Assembly (NCBI GenBank): GCA_001898405.1
Contig: MKTW01000018.1
Location: 118,432 to 182,431 of the forward strand
Length of the DNA: 64,000 nt
From: Sphingobacteriales bacterium 44-61
Lineage (GTDB): Bacteria; Bacteroidota; Bacteroidia; Chitinophagales; Chitinophagaceae
Reading direction: 5' to 3'
In this document: one piece after another, positions 37,346-47,230 of the stretch
Layout of the letters: every line of letters begins with the position of its first letter
Position numbering within the stretch: the first letter of the stretch is position 1
Translations under genes and position numbers: made by a program
Notes under the pieces: model-generated
Databases searched by the model: none
Seen by the model: the letters and a program-made list of their open reading frames with translations, nothing else
Told to the model about the DNA's origin: nothing

Positions 37346-38602
37346 ATGAAACTTTCACAGTTGTCCGAAACCTTGATAGGCTCTGAAATTGTAAAACTGG
37401 GTGGCGAGATCAGGGAAAAGATCCGCCAGGGTGAGCGGATCTATAATTTTACTGTTGGCGATTTCGATCCCTCTATTTTCCCCATCCCAAAAGAGTTGGA
37501 AGACGCTATCGTGGAAGCTTACCGCAAGCATTTTACCAATTACCCGGCAGCCGAAGGCAACCTCGATCTCCGTGAAGCCATCCTGTCATTTACCAAAGAA
37601 ACAGAAGGGCTGGATTATGGCACCACAGAAGTGTTGGTAGCATCCGGCGGACGCCCTTTGATCTATTCTGTTTTCCGTGCCATCTGCGACAAAGGCGATA
37701 AAGTGATTTATGCCGTGCCCAGCTGGAATAATAACCACTACACTCATTTTGTAGAAGGCGAACATATCGTGATCGAAGCAAAAGCTGAAAATAATTTCAT
37801 GCCTTCTGCGGATGATCTCCGCCCTTATATCAAAGAAGCCACACTGATCGCTCTTTGCTCCCCACAAAACCCTACCGGTACCACTTTCAAAAAAGAAAAC
37901 CTGGAAGCCATTTGCGACCTTGTGCTGGAAGAGAATAAACGCCGCAGTGATTCAGAAAAGAAATTGTATGTGATGTATGACCAGATGTACTGGCATCTCA
38001 CTTATGGAAAGATCGAACATTACAATCCGGTTTCACTCCGCCCTGCCATGCGTGAATACACCGTTTTCATTGATGCGGTCAGCAAGGTGTTTGCGGCTAC
38101 AGGTGTGCGTGTGGGCTGGAGCTTTGGTCCTGCAACCGTGATCAGCAAAATGAAAGCGATCCTTACGCATCTTGGTGCCTGGGCGCCAATGGCGGAGCAA
38201 AAAGCCACTGCTCATTTCCTGGGTAACCGCGAAGCGATCAGGAAATACCTGGCTCATTTCAAAACCGAGCTGGAAGAACGCCTGCACAGCATCTACAATG
38301 GTTTCATGCAATTGAAGAAAGAAGGATTGCCTGTGGATGCCATTTCTCCGGAAGCAGCTATTTATCTTACTATCAAAATAGATCTTACAGGAAAGAAAAC
38401 CGCACAAGGTGTTGTGCTGAAAGATCAAAGTGAAGTGACCGCTTATGTTTTGAACGAAGCGAAACTGGCTGTAGTACCTTTCTATGCTTTTGGCGCCAGC
38501 CGCAGTTCAGCCTGGTACCGCCTCAGCGTGGGCACCTGTAAAAAAGAAGAGATCGATGAGATGATTGGAAAACTTCGTGAAGCGTTGAAGAAATTGTCCT
38601 GA
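37346..38602 (+). CDS. PLP-dependent class I aminotransferase
   Basis: Protein of 418 residues of fold-type I. ASGGRPLIYSVFRA binds the cofactor phosphate, SPQNPTGTTF is the substrate-binding Asn-Pro loop, MYDQMYWH holds the Asp-x-x-Tyr pair, the Schiff-base lysine is in DAVSKVFAATGVRVGW, and the C-terminal RLSVGTC has the carboxylate-binding Arg. It is likely an aspartate or aromatic aminotransferase; the amino donor cannot be named. It stands alone and is convergent with a small hypothetical gene (9 bp between stops). Confidence 0.9.
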   Translation: MKLSQLSETLIGSEIVKLGGEIREKIRQGERIYNFTVGDFDPSIFPIPKELEDAIVEAYRKHFTNYPAAEGNLDLREAILSFTKETEGLDYGTTEVLVASGGRPLIYSVFRAICDKGDKVIYAVPSWNNNHYTHFVEGEHIVIEAKAENNFMPSADDLRPYIKEATLIALCSPQNPTGTTFKKENLEAICDLVLEENKRRSDSEKKLYVMYDQMYWHLTYGKIEHYNPVSLRPAMREYTVFIDAVSKVFAATGVRVGWSFGPATVISKMKAILTHLGAWAPMAEQKATAHFLGNREAIRKYLAHFKTELEERLHSIYNGFMQLKKEGLPVDAISPEAAIYLTIKIDLTGKKTAQGVVLKDQSEVTAYVLNEAKLAVVPFYAFGASRSSAWYRLSVGTCKKEEIDEMIGKLREALKKLS

Positions 38603-38611
38603 TAAAGGAGT

Positions 38612-38854
38612 TTAATTCTTATTGATCAGGAAACGGAATGGTTTCAGTTCTGTGTACCGTATTGCTTTCAGGATCTTTCCCGGGCGGGAAGTGATCCGGT
38701 TACGGTCAACTAATTCATGAGCCACGCAAAATTGCTCATCAGATTCCGCGATCAGGAGAATATCGTTCAGGCATTCCACTTCATGATCAATTGCTTTTTG
38801 ACTCATGAATTCATTTTTCAGCAGCACCAATAAATCACGGTTAGGCATTTTCAT
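38612..38854 (-). CDS. Hypothetical 80-residue protein
   Basis: Frame from ATG 38854 gives 80 residues (PNRDLLVLLKNEFMSQKAID near the start; the end is basic, FRFLINKN). No family is recognised. It has no signal peptide and looks like a small helical cytoplasmic protein. It begins 13 nt after the stop of the small lipoprotein gene on the same strand, so the two are probably co-transcribed. A longer frame to 38962 overlaps that lipoprotein in another frame and is rejected. Confidence 0.55.
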   Translation of the reverse strand: MKMPNRDLLVLLKNEFMSQKAIDHEVECLNDILLIAESDEQFCVAHELVDRNRITSRPGKILKAIRYTELKPFRFLINKN

Positions 38855-38867
38855 CGCCGGTAAAAAT

Positions 38868-39011
38868 TTAATAGCCAGACATTCCTTTATGGCTTGGGCA
38901 GCCGCAGTTGCTTCCCTTGCCGTTACCTGAATAATAGTTCCTGTTACAAGCCGAGACAACAACCATGCCTGCCAGCAGGACCAATAATGCTATTTTGTTT
39001 ATCGTCTTCAT
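38868..39011 (-). CDS. Very small lipoprotein (47 residues)
   Basis: Frame of 47 codons with a clear lipoprotein signal peptide (KIALLVLLAGMVVVSAC, lipobox VSAC). The mature part is only about 25 residues, Gly/Asn-rich with a CGCPSHKG motif (two Cys, one His). The function is unknown; the Cys-x-Cys...His could bind metal, which is speculation. It is followed by the 80-residue gene and preceded by a divergent promoter region whose TATTTTG elements on the two strands overlap (39030-39053). Confidence 0.7.
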   Translation of the reverse strand: MKTINKIALLVLLAGMVVVSACNRNYYSGNGKGSNCGCPSHKGMSGY

Positions 39012-39069
39012 TTTAAGAGTTGTAATTTAAAACTATTTTGCGACCAAAATAGTATACAACGGGGATAAA

Positions 39070-40242
39070 ATGACAAAATTTTCCGGGAATAAACCCTTGG
39101 TAAAAAAACAATCCGGAAGGCCGCGGGTTCTCGTGGCTCCGCTCGATTGGGGCCTGGGGCATGCCACGCGTTGTATACCTGTTATTTATGAATTACTAAG
39201 GCAAAATGCCGATGTTTGGCTGGCCGGAGAAAATGCCCAGGAAAGTTTACTCCGCGAAGCATTCCCTTCGCTGCCTGTTATTCCCCTGAAAGGTTATAGG
39301 GTAAAATATTCTCATTCAGGCTCAGGGCTGTGGAGAGCGATCTTCCGGCAATTACCCCGTATCTGGCAAACCATCCGGCAGGAAAACAAATGGCTGAAAC
39401 AAGCCGTAAACGAGTATGACTTAGATGCCGTTATCAGCGATAACCGTTTTGGTCTATCCCATCCCTCCATTCCCTGTGTTTTTATTACGCACCAGCTCTT
39501 TGTCAAAAGCCCCCTGGGAAAATGGACGGAAAGCAGGATCCAACGCACCAATTACCGGTTTATAAATAAGTTTTCCGAATGCTGGGTACCTGATATAAAG
39601 GAAGGCAGCAACCTGGCTGGCGAACTTTCCCATCCTTCCGTGCTACCCCGCATTCCCGTTCTTTATACCGGCATACTTTCAAGATTGCAGCGCAATAACG
39701 GGCATACACAAAAGAATCATTTGTTCATATCCCTGTCCGGCCCTGAGCCGCAACGGACCATCTGGGAAAACAAGATCATCCAGGAAATTGCGCATTACCC
39801 CGGAACAGCCACTATTGTAAGAGGTTTACCGGATGCCGCTAAGCTTATCCCTTCCACTAATGATATCCACTTCTTTAATCATCTGCCCGCGGATAACTAT
39901 GGCCAGGAAATGAGTAAGGCTGAATGGGTGATCAGCCGCAGCGGTTATTCGACTGTAATGGATATTGCAATGCTTGAAAAAAAAGCCATCCTTATCCCGA
40001 CGCCTGGTCAGCCTGAGCAGGAATACCTGGGAGAATATCTTTCAGCAAAAGGGTTTGCTCCGGCTTTAGCACAAAAGGATTTTTCACTGGCCAAGGCCCT
40101 GGAACTGGCAAACAGGTTCAATTACCAGCCATGGGAAAATACATCAGCAACCGGGTTAACAGAAGCCGTGACGTCTTTATTAAAAAAAATAAAAGAGAAG
40201 AATAATCTTAAACCGGATCAGGATGCCACTGCCTTAGGATAG
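39070..40242 (+). CDS. MurG-like GT-B glycosyltransferase
   Basis: Protein of 390 residues with a GT28/MurG-type layout. The N-terminal domain has LVAPLDWGLGHATRCIPVI, the Gly-rich acceptor/membrane side loop; the C-terminal domain has VISRSGYSTVMDIAMLEKKA followed by IPTPGQPEQEYLGEYL, the nucleotide-sugar site. The donor and product are unknown; a lipid or surface glycan role is likely. It is not near cell-wall genes. The last 25 bp overlap the end of the convergent sixA-like gene. Confidence 0.78.
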   Translation: MTKFSGNKPLVKKQSGRPRVLVAPLDWGLGHATRCIPVIYELLRQNADVWLAGENAQESLLREAFPSLPVIPLKGYRVKYSHSGSGLWRAIFRQLPRIWQTIRQENKWLKQAVNEYDLDAVISDNRFGLSHPSIPCVFITHQLFVKSPLGKWTESRIQRTNYRFINKFSECWVPDIKEGSNLAGELSHPSVLPRIPVLYTGILSRLQRNNGHTQKNHLFISLSGPEPQRTIWENKIIQEIAHYPGTATIVRGLPDAAKLIPSTNDIHFFNHLPADNYGQEMSKAEWVISRSGYSTVMDIAMLEKKAILIPTPGQPEQEYLGEYLSAKGFAPALAQKDFSLAKALELANRFNYQPWENTSATGLTEAVTSLLKKIKEKNNLKPDQDATALG

Positions 40243-40718
40243 TCAAAAAACCAAAACTCCTTCTTCGCCCTTTTAAATTCGCTCCAGCTTTGTACAGAAA
40301 CTTTCACTGCAAAAATGCTGCAGGTAGGCATTTCATCAATCCTTGTATCAGTAAGCGTATTGGCGAAATCGGTTATGCCGTTATTGTGTGAAAATACAGC
40401 GATGGTATCGTATTCATCAGAAACCTGGCTGATCGCCGTAGCAAAAACTTCAGGCGTAGCAAGGTAAAGCTCATCAATAAAGATGATCGCTTTTTTAGGT
40501 TGATCATATTCTGCTGCAAAATATTCAGCCGTTTTGCGTGCGCGTTTTGCAGGACTGGATATAAACGCATCAATCGCAATTTTTTTATCCAGCAATCTTT
40601 TCGCCATTGCCGGCGCATCTTTTTTACCTCTGTCATTCAAAGGCCTGTCAAAATCCTTTATGGAAAAGTCAGCCCAACTGCTTTTTGCATGACGGACAAG
40701 AAGTAATTGCTTGCTCAT
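40218..40718 (-). CDS. SixA-like histidine phosphatase
   Basis: Protein of 166 residues of the histidine phosphatase (phosphoglycerate-mutase-like) superfamily. The catalytic RHAKSSW motif is at residues 8-14, DRPLNDRGKKDA follows, and the second catalytic His is in VFSHNNGI. Size and motif match SixA, which removes phosphate from phosphohistidine in signalling proteins. The target here is unknown. It is encoded 12 nt downstream of the purF-like gene on the same strand, so it is probably co-transcribed. Confidence 0.85.
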   Translation of the reverse strand: MSKQLLLVRHAKSSWADFSIKDFDRPLNDRGKKDAPAMAKRLLDKKIAIDAFISSPAKRARKTAEYFAAEYDQPKKAIIFIDELYLATPEVFATAISQVSDEYDTIAVFSHNNGITDFANTLTDTRIDEMPTCSIFAVKVSVQSWSEFKRAKKEFWFFDYPKAVAS

Positions 40719-40730
40719 ATGGGAAAAGGT

Positions 40731-42578
40731 TTAATATCCTCTCACATTCTTTCCTTCCATATAATTCATGAAGGCCTTGTTCACTACTTTGTTTCCGCCA
40801 GGTGTGGGATAATCGCCGGTAAAATACCAGTCGCCCAGGTTGCTGGGGCAAGCCTGATGCAAACCATCCACTGTCTGGAAGATGACGTCTACGGGTATCT
40901 TTACTTCAGGTGGAGTAATGAGCTGGGCTATCTTTTGGGAGATCTCTTCATCGGTAAAACCCTTATACAATTGCTTCACCACATTTTCTGTATGCAATTG
41001 ATTATTCCGCTGAAGCTCTTTACATTTTTCCAGCATTTCTTTCAGGCAATCTTCTTTGCCTCTTTCTTTCATCAGTTCTACGGCTGCATTAAAGGCAATG
41101 AAATCACCCATTTTGCTCATATCAATACCATAGCAATCGGGATAGCGTATCTGAGGGGAAGAAGAAACAACAATAATACGTTTGGGTTTCAGGCGCGCCA
41201 GCATCCTGATAATGCTTTCCTTCAGCGTGGTGCCGCGAACAATGGAATCATCTATCACCACCAGTGTGTCTTCACCAGGGCGCACTGTTCCATAGGTTAC
41301 ATCATATACGTGCTGCACCATTTCATTACGGCTTGCATCTTCAGTAATGAAAGTGCGCATCTTCACGTCTTTGATCGCGATCTTTTCCACCCTTATCCGG
41401 CGGTTGATCATTTCGCTGAGCTTCTCTTCATCATATTCTTTGTTCCAGCTCAGTATTCTTTCCAGCTTGATGTTGTTCAGGTAGCGCTCCATTCCTTTTT
41501 GCAGACCGAGAAAAGCAACTTCAGCTGTGTTGGGGATGAAAGAAAAGATCGTGTTCTTAAGATCATGATCGATCAGGTTCAGCACAGGCTCGCTCAGGTT
41601 AAATCCTAATGCTTTTCTTTCTTTATAAATCTTTTCATCGCTGCCGCGGGAGAAATAGATACGTTCAAAGCTGCAGGCTTTTCTTTCTTTTGGTTCCAGC
41701 ACCTGGCTGATCTCAATCTCGCCTTTTTCATCCACGATCAAAGCCTGGCCAGGCATCAGTTCCTTCACCTCATTTTCGCCTACATTGAATGTAGTGCGGA
41801 TCGCCGCTCTTTCAGAGGCAGCCACCACCACTTCATCATTTATATAGTAGTAAGAAGGACGTATACCATGTGCATCGCGGAATACAAAGCCAATGCCGCT
41901 GCCCGTCATACCGCCTACATGAAATCCTCCATCAAACAAAGGCAGGGCTTTCTTCAGCACTTTTTTGATATCCATTTTTTCCGGCGAAACCTCATCTTCC
42001 TTGCAAAGGAGAGTATGCATCAGTTCGATCATAGCGGCCAGATCGCTGAAGCGCATGATCTCACTTGGCTCTTTCCCTACCAATGTAAAGAGCTCATCTG
42101 TATTCACCAGGTTGAAATTACCGGCGAGCGCCAGGTTGCGGGCAGGAACCGTGTCGCGGTTGATAAATGGATGACAGTATTCGAGTTTGTTTTTTCCCTG
42201 TGTGCCATAACGGAGATGGCCCAGCAGCAATTCTCCCAAAAAGTTCACATGCCCTTTCATCAGGCCGGGATGGGTTTTAATACCGGGGTGGTATTTTTCC
42301 AGTTCAGCCACTTCGGCACCTATCTGCTCAAAAATATCCGAAATGGCCTGGGGCGCATTGCTACGGCGGCGATGCATAAAGGGGTAGCCGGGTTCCACAT
42401 TCAGTTTCACAGCTGCTACTCCTGCGCCGTCCTGGCCGCGGTTATGCTGTTTTTCCATCAGGAGGTAGAGCTTATTAAGCCCCCACATGACGGTGCCATA
42501 TTGTTGCTGGTAGTAAGAGAAGGGTTTCCTTAACCGGATGAACGCTAATCCGCATTCGTGTTTGATCGGGTCGCTCAT
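40731..42578 (-). CDS. Amidophosphoribosyltransferase-like protein, long Bacteroidota form
   Basis: Protein of 615 residues from ATG 42578; a longer frame to 42611 is rejected because it overlaps the promoter. The Ntn nucleophile Cys is near residue 9 (IKHECGLAFIRL), so a short propeptide is removed. A class II glutaminase domain is followed by a phosphoribosyltransferase domain with the PRPP loop VVIDDSIVRGTTLKES. It is about 100-130 residues longer than standard PurF; the extra sequence lies in the glutaminase half and C terminus. Canonical PurF makes phosphoribosylamine in purine synthesis; this long paralogue may do the same or something related. Confidence 0.85.
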   Translation of the reverse strand: MSDPIKHECGLAFIRLRKPFSYYQQQYGTVMWGLNKLYLLMEKQHNRGQDGAGVAAVKLNVEPGYPFMHRRRSNAPQAISDIFEQIGAEVAELEKYHPGIKTHPGLMKGHVNFLGELLLGHLRYGTQGKNKLEYCHPFINRDTVPARNLALAGNFNLVNTDELFTLVGKEPSEIMRFSDLAAMIELMHTLLCKEDEVSPEKMDIKKVLKKALPLFDGGFHVGGMTGSGIGFVFRDAHGIRPSYYYINDEVVVAASERAAIRTTFNVGENEVKELMPGQALIVDEKGEIEISQVLEPKERKACSFERIYFSRGSDEKIYKERKALGFNLSEPVLNLIDHDLKNTIFSFIPNTAEVAFLGLQKGMERYLNNIKLERILSWNKEYDEEKLSEMINRRIRVEKIAIKDVKMRTFITEDASRNEMVQHVYDVTYGTVRPGEDTLVVIDDSIVRGTTLKESIIRMLARLKPKRIIVVSSSPQIRYPDCYGIDMSKMGDFIAFNAAVELMKERGKEDCLKEMLEKCKELQRNNQLHTENVVKQLYKGFTDEEISQKIAQLITPPEVKIPVDVIFQTVDGLHQACPSNLGDWYFTGDYPTPGGNKVVNKAFMNYMEGKNVRGY

Positions 42579-42596
42579 GTAATTGTTTGGGAGGTG

Positions 42597-42629
42597 CAAA
42601 GGTACGCTCATTCAGGCAGACTACACAAA
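42597..42629 (-). promoter_or_regulatory. Bacteroidota-type promoter of the PurF-like gene
   Basis: On the minus strand TACCTTTG (42597-42604) matches TAnnTTTG and a perfect TTTG (42626-42629) lies exactly 21 nt upstream. The ATG at 42578 follows 18 nt after the -7 box. Confidence 0.7.
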
Positions 42630-42724
42630 CTGAGATGGTTAATCTCCGGGCTCAACTGAATGAACTTTTACATTTGGCATAACAAGCGTCAGGTTCATTT
42701 TGTTGAATGCGGATGGATGGTGTC

Positions 42725-44101
42725 CTAAAATGCTTTCCCGTCTTCTGATCTGTATTTGGCCAGTTGCTGGCAATTGTTCGCCGATTCATCATCTACAGAA
42801 ATATAATAAGTAGGCAGTTTGGTGGTGATCCATTTATTCAATGCCTCTCCTTTTTTCTGCTCAAGCGCTGCCTGGGAAATTTTGCTGTAGTCGTCGCGCA
42901 TATTCATGCGGTGAGGTTCTGAGCGGGATTTGAGGTAAACGATCCTTACACCTTTTTTACCCTGCTCATCTGTAAATACTACAGGTGCGGAGTAATCACC
43001 CACATTCATTGTGCGGATGGTGCTCACCATATCCTTATCCAGCTGATCGATGGTTACATAAGGAGAACCATCACGGTTCAGGATAAATGCCCCCTGGTAT
43101 TTTGCTGATTCGTCTTCTCCGTATTTTTTGGCTGCTTCATTGAAGCTGATCGCTCCGTCAATGATCTTCGAGCGCACTGAATCCAGCTTGGCTTTGGACT
43201 GGTTGATCTCTGCATCAGTGATCGGAGGTGTGCGGAGAATGTGGCGAACGATCGCATCATCACCGCTACGGTGTACCATCTGGATGATGTGGTACCCGAA
43301 TTTACCTTTCACAGGCGGTGATATTTCACCGTCTTTCAGCCTGAATGCTGTAGAAAGAAATACAGGGTCCCATGATTTTTCGTTCCGGTTGATCTGGTAC
43401 TGACCTCCACGGTCTTTACTGCCCGGGTCCTCTGAATAACGTTGAGCCAGTTGCTCAAAGCTCGCCAGTTTGGTTTCCACCTGGCGTTTATAATTATTCA
43501 TTTCGGAGATAATATATTGCTCCAGGTCGCGGGATGCTTTGGGAAAAACAGAGATCTGGCCTACTTCCAGCTCAGATTCAAAGAAAGGCAAACTGTCTTT
43601 CGGTATCTTATCAAAATATGCTTTTACTTCTGTAGGAGTGATCTTTACGCTACCAACGATCTTTTGCTGCATGGCTTCTGCCAGCTTTCTTTCTTTCACT
43701 GACTCACGCGCATCATCTTTGATCTGGTAGATCGTTTTGCCGGCATATTCTTCCAGTGCTTCGCGGGTACCTAACTGGTTCACGAAATAACGGATACGCT
43801 GGTCGAGCTCTGCTTCCACTTCTTCATCCGTAACAGGCAGGGAATCCTTTTCAGCCTGCAGCATCAGCACTTTAGAGATCAGGGCCTGTTCCATCAGCAT
43901 ACACTCAGCATTATCAGGTACATTGCTGCCCTGGCGCCTTGCATCTTCAATGGAGTTGCGGATATCGGAATACAGGATGATCCTGTCTCCGACCACGGCC
44001 ACGATCTTATCTACCACAGCTTTCCGGGGCTGGGCTTTAGCAGCCAAAGCACCCAACATCAGCAGGCAGACAATACTCAGTATTCTTTTTGTGTAAAGCA
44101 T
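42725..44101 (-). CDS. SurA-like periplasmic peptidyl-prolyl isomerase/chaperone
   Basis: Protein of 458 residues with a signal peptide (ILSIVCLLMLGALAAKA) and a SurA-N segment, KIVAVVGDRIILYSDIRN. Two parvulin domains follow, about residues 175-285 (ending KFGYHIIQMVHRSGD) and 285-390 (starting DDAIVRHILRTPPI). It fits SurA, the periplasmic chaperone for outer membrane proteins. A -7 match (TATTTTTG, 44106-44113) lies only 4 nt before the ATG, so the mRNA may be nearly leaderless. The infB stop is 68 bp upstream on the same strand. Confidence 0.87.
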   Translation of the reverse strand: MLYTKRILSIVCLLMLGALAAKAQPRKAVVDKIVAVVGDRIILYSDIRNSIEDARRQGSNVPDNAECMLMEQALISKVLMLQAEKDSLPVTDEEVEAELDQRIRYFVNQLGTREALEEYAGKTIYQIKDDARESVKERKLAEAMQQKIVGSVKITPTEVKAYFDKIPKDSLPFFESELEVGQISVFPKASRDLEQYIISEMNNYKRQVETKLASFEQLAQRYSEDPGSKDRGGQYQINRNEKSWDPVFLSTAFRLKDGEISPPVKGKFGYHIIQMVHRSGDDAIVRHILRTPPITDAEINQSKAKLDSVRSKIIDGAISFNEAAKKYGEDESAKYQGAFILNRDGSPYVTIDQLDKDMVSTIRTMNVGDYSAPVVFTDEQGKKGVRIVYLKSRSEPHRMNMRDDYSKISQAALEQKKGEALNKWITTKLPTYYISVDDESANNCQQLAKYRSEDGKAF

Positions 44102-44105
44102 GATC

Positions 44106-44113
44106 CAAAAATA
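44106..44113 (-). promoter_or_regulatory. -7 promoter element before the SurA-like gene
   Basis: TATTTTTG on the minus strand ends 4 nt before the ATG at 44101. No -33 box is clear. It would give a leaderless or near-leaderless transcript. Confidence 0.4.
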
Positions 44114-44169
44114 GTTTGACCGGTTAAACCCTTCAGGAAATTTCCGGTATTTAACAAAAGTTCAACAAG

Positions 44170-47103
44170 CTATAGCGTTCTCTTCACTTCTTCTTCCTCG
44201 TAAGCTTCTACTACATCCCCTACTTTAACATCGCTATAGTTCTTGATGGTAAGACCGCATTCCATACCAGCCTGCACCTCTTTCACATCATCTTTAAAGC
44301 GTTTCAAAGAAGCCAGTTCGGCTACAGCGCCTTCACCCACAGGATATACTACGATACCGTCGCGGATCAAGCGGACTTTTGAATCGCGTTTGATCTTTCC
44401 ATCGCGTACATAACAACCGGCAACGGTAGCTTTGTCGAATTTGAATACGTCCCTTACTTCCACGTTGGCCACGATCTTTTCCTGCACTTTTGGTTCCAGC
44501 ATACCTTCCATCGCGCTGCGGATCTCGTCGATCGCCGTATAGATGATAGAGTACAGTTTAATTTCCACCCCTTCTGTTTCTGCAAGCCTGTTGGCCTGTA
44601 CAGAAGGGCGTACGTTAAAGCCGAGGATCACTGCATCGGATGCTGTTGCCAGTACTACATCACTTTCAGAGATCTGTCCTACCCCTTTCAGCAGTACGCG
44701 AACAGCGATCTCTTCTGTCGACAATTTCTGTAATGAGTCGCTCAATGCTTCTACAGAACCGTCCACATCACCTTTGATGATCACGTTCAGTTCTTTGAAG
44801 TTTCCGAGTGCCAAACGGCGGCCGATCTCATCCAGCGTGATATGTTTCTTCGCACGCATGCCCTGCTCACGCAGGATTTGTGCGCGACGGTTAGCTATTT
44901 CTTTTGCTTCAGCTTCATCGTCATACACTTTGAATTTTTCACCAGCCTGGGGAGCACCATTCAAACCCAGTATCACAGCCGGTGCAGAAGGTCCTGCACT
45001 GTCTTCCCTTTTATTCCGCTCGTTGAACATGGCTTTTACCCTTCCGTAATGCTGACCACTCACCACCAGGTCACCTGCATTCAGGGTACCGTTTTCTACC
45101 AGCAGGGTTGCCACGTAACCGCGGCCTTTATCCAGCGATGCTTCGATGATGGTACCACTGGCTTCCCTGTTGGGGTTGGCTTTCAGGTCCAGCAATTCTG
45201 CTTCCAGCAGAATTTTTTCGAGCAGTTTATCAATATTCAATCCCTTTTTCGCCGCTATTTCCTGGCTTTGGTATTTACCACCCCATTCTTCTACCAGCAG
45301 GTTCATTTGTGACAACTGCTCATAAATTTTTTGAGGATTGGCTCCATCTTTATCGATCTTGTTGATCGCAAAGATCATTGGTACACCGGCTGCCTGTGCG
45401 TGGCTGATCGCCTCACGGGTTTGGGGCATCACCGCATCATCGGCTGCGATCACGATCACAGCGATATCGGTAACTTTTGCACCACGGGCACGCATCGCGG
45501 TAAACGCTTCGTGACCGGGAGTATCCAGGAAAGTGATCTCTTTGCCATTGGGAAGCGTTACCTGGTAAGCACCAATGTGCTGGGTGATACCACCGGCCTC
45601 GCCGGCTACCACATTCGCACTACGGATATAGTCAAGCAAAGATGTTTTACCATGGTCAACGTGACCCATGATGGTCACGATCGGAGAGCGGGGTTCAAGT
45701 TCGCCCTCTTCATCTTCATCCTCTTCCTCCTCCATTTCAGCCTGCTTTTCCATGTTGATGAATTCCACATCAAAGTTGAATTCACTTGCCACGAGTTCTA
45801 TGACTTCCGCATCCAGGCGCTGGTTGATTGACACCATGATGCCGAGGCTCATACACTTGCTGATCACTTCTGCAAAACTTACATCCATCAGGTTGGCCAG
45901 TTCGCTTACGCTGATGAATTCTGTTACCTGCAGTTTGTTGTCATCACCAACTTCGCCCATGGCCTCTGCCATTTCCTGGCGTTTTTCACGGCGCATTTTG
46001 GCTTTCAGGTTTTTACCCTTGCCGCCGCCGCCAGAAAGTTTGGCCTGCGTTTCCTGTATTTTCTTTTGAATTTCTTTTTCGTCGATCAGCCTGTCTTCAC
46101 GGCGGGTAATGCCGACTCCGCGATTGTCGCGACGGCCGCCTTGCTGACCCCCTCTTCCCTGTTGGCCACCACGGTTGAAATTGCCGCCACCAGTACCGCC
46201 CTGTCCTGGCCTGCGGTCTCTGTTCTGCTGCTGGCCCTGACCCTGACCTTGTTGACCGCTATTGGGACGTACCTCCTTTTTCTCAATAGGAATACGTTTG
46301 CGTTTACGTTTCTCGTCTTTTTTCGGCCTGGTGTCGCTATCTACAGGTAGATCTATTTTACCCAGGATCCTGGGGCCTTCGATCTTTTCAGCCTTGATGT
46401 TTTCAATTACAGGAGGAGCTTCCTCTTCTACTGTTGTTTTTTCTTCCTGCACTACGGGTTGCTGCTCTTCTTTCTTTTCTTTTTCTTTTTTCGCCACAAC
46501 TTCAGGCTGAGCCACTTCTTCTTTTTCTTTCTGGGCAGGCTTCACCACTTCAGGTTTTGCAACTGCTTTTTCTTCTACCGGAGCTTCAGCTACAGGTTCC
46601 TGCTCGCCTTTTTTCTTGATCGTCTTTTTGGGACGGGTCGAAGAATCAATAGCCGAAAGATCGATCTTGTCGATGATCTTGGGCGTAGCAATTTCCGGAG
46701 CTTCTATTTTCACTACCTCTTCTTCCTTAGGCTGCTCTGCTTCTTGGGGTTTAGCAGGCTCTTCTTCCACTACAGGAAGGGGTGTAACAACGGGCTCTTC
46801 CTTTTTGGTTACAACGGGCTTCTTCTCTTCTTTCTTGAAGTTGATCTCTTCGTCTTCTTTCTTCTTTTTTGCTTCTGCCTGCGAACCCTTGGGAAGGTCC
46901 ACCTGGTCGCTCTTCATTTTTGCCGCCTTGTCGCCCTGGAATTCCTGTTGCAATGCACGGTACATGTCTTCCGTCAGCTTTGACGTAGACTTCAGGTCGT
47001 CTTTGGAAAATCCTTTACCGATCAGGAAATCCACAAGGGTTTCCTGGCCAACGTTGAACTCCTTGGCGGCCGCTAATACTCTTGGAAGTTTTAATTCTGC
47101 CAT
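44170..47103 (-). CDS. infB: Translation initiation factor IF-2
   Basis: Protein of 977 residues. The N-terminal IF2-N helix bundle ([20 protein letters not shown]) is followed by a long low-complexity Lys/Glu/Pro/Val-rich and then Gly/Gln/Arg-rich region (about residues 60-400), typical of Bacteroidota IF-2. The GTPase core has [31 protein letters not shown] and NKID, and the C-terminal domains bind fMet-tRNA. It guides initiator tRNA to the ribosome. It is the last gene of the rimP-nusA-infB operon; a long AT-rich hairpin (47136-47223) separates it from nusA. Confidence 0.97.
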   Translation of the reverse strand: MAELKLPRVLAAAKEFNVGQETLVDFLIGKGFSKDDLKSTSKLTEDMYRALQQEFQGDKAAKMKSDQVDLPKGSQAEAKKKKEDEEINFKKEEKKPVVTKKEEPVVTPLPVVEEEPAKPQEAEQPKEEEVVKIEAPEIATPKIIDKIDLSAIDSSTRPKKTIKKKGEQEPVAEAPVEEKAVAKPEVVKPAQKEKEEVAQPEVVAKKEKEKKEEQQPVVQEEKTTVEEEAPPVIENIKAEKIEGPRILGKIDLPVDSDTRPKKDEKRKRKRIPIEKKEVRPNSGQQGQGQGQQQNRDRRPGQGGTGGGNFNRGGQQGRGGQQGGRRDNRGVGITRREDRLIDEKEIQKKIQETQAKLSGGGGKGKNLKAKMRREKRQEMAEAMGEVGDDNKLQVTEFISVSELANLMDVSFAEVISKCMSLGIMVSINQRLDAEVIELVASEFNFDVEFINMEKQAEMEEEEDEDEEGELEPRSPIVTIMGHVDHGKTSLLDYIRSANVVAGEAGGITQHIGAYQVTLPNGKEITFLDTPGHEAFTAMRARGAKVTDIAVIVIAADDAVMPQTREAISHAQAAGVPMIFAINKIDKDGANPQKIYEQLSQMNLLVEEWGGKYQSQEIAAKKGLNIDKLLEKILLEAELLDLKANPNREASGTIIEASLDKGRGYVATLLVENGTLNAGDLVVSGQHYGRVKAMFNERNKREDSAGPSAPAVILGLNGAPQAGEKFKVYDDEAEAKEIANRRAQILREQGMRAKKHITLDEIGRRLALGNFKELNVIIKGDVDGSVEALSDSLQKLSTEEIAVRVLLKGVGQISESDVVLATASDAVILGFNVRPSVQANRLAETEGVEIKLYSIIYTAIDEIRSAMEGMLEPKVQEKIVANVEVRDVFKFDKATVAGCYVRDGKIKRDSKVRLIRDGIVVYPVGEGAVAELASLKRFKDDVKEVQAGMECGLTIKNYSDVKVGDVVEAYEEEEVKRTL

Positions 47104-47135
47104 TAAGCTTTTTTATGTTTTCTAGTCTCTTCAGG

Positions 47136-47223
47136 GAATTAAAAAGTCAAAATTTAAAAGTAAAAAGATGCATACTGCCAAAAAAAGCCTGTTTTTACTT
47201 TTTAAACCTTGAATTTTTAATTC
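47136..47223. repeat. Long AT-rich imperfect inverted repeat between nusA and infB
   Basis: Arms 47136-47166 and 47192-47223 pair with a few mismatches around a 25-nt loop. The outer part reads TTAAAAAGTCAAAA on one side and its near complement on the other, as in the repeat at 52834-52883. It could be a processing site or a partial terminator within the operon. Confidence 0.7.
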
Positions 47224-47230
47224 ATAAAAT

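Noticed and set aside
40707..41609. Plus-strand frame of 300 codons opposite the PurF-like gene
   Set aside because: Fully antisense to a gene with clear catalytic motifs; the His/Phe-rich product resembles no family.
46066..47125. Several long frames on the plus strand opposite infB
   Set aside because: They are antisense to the Lys/Glu-rich region of IF-2, whose repetitive codons leave the other strand open; their Phe/Ser-rich products are artefacts.
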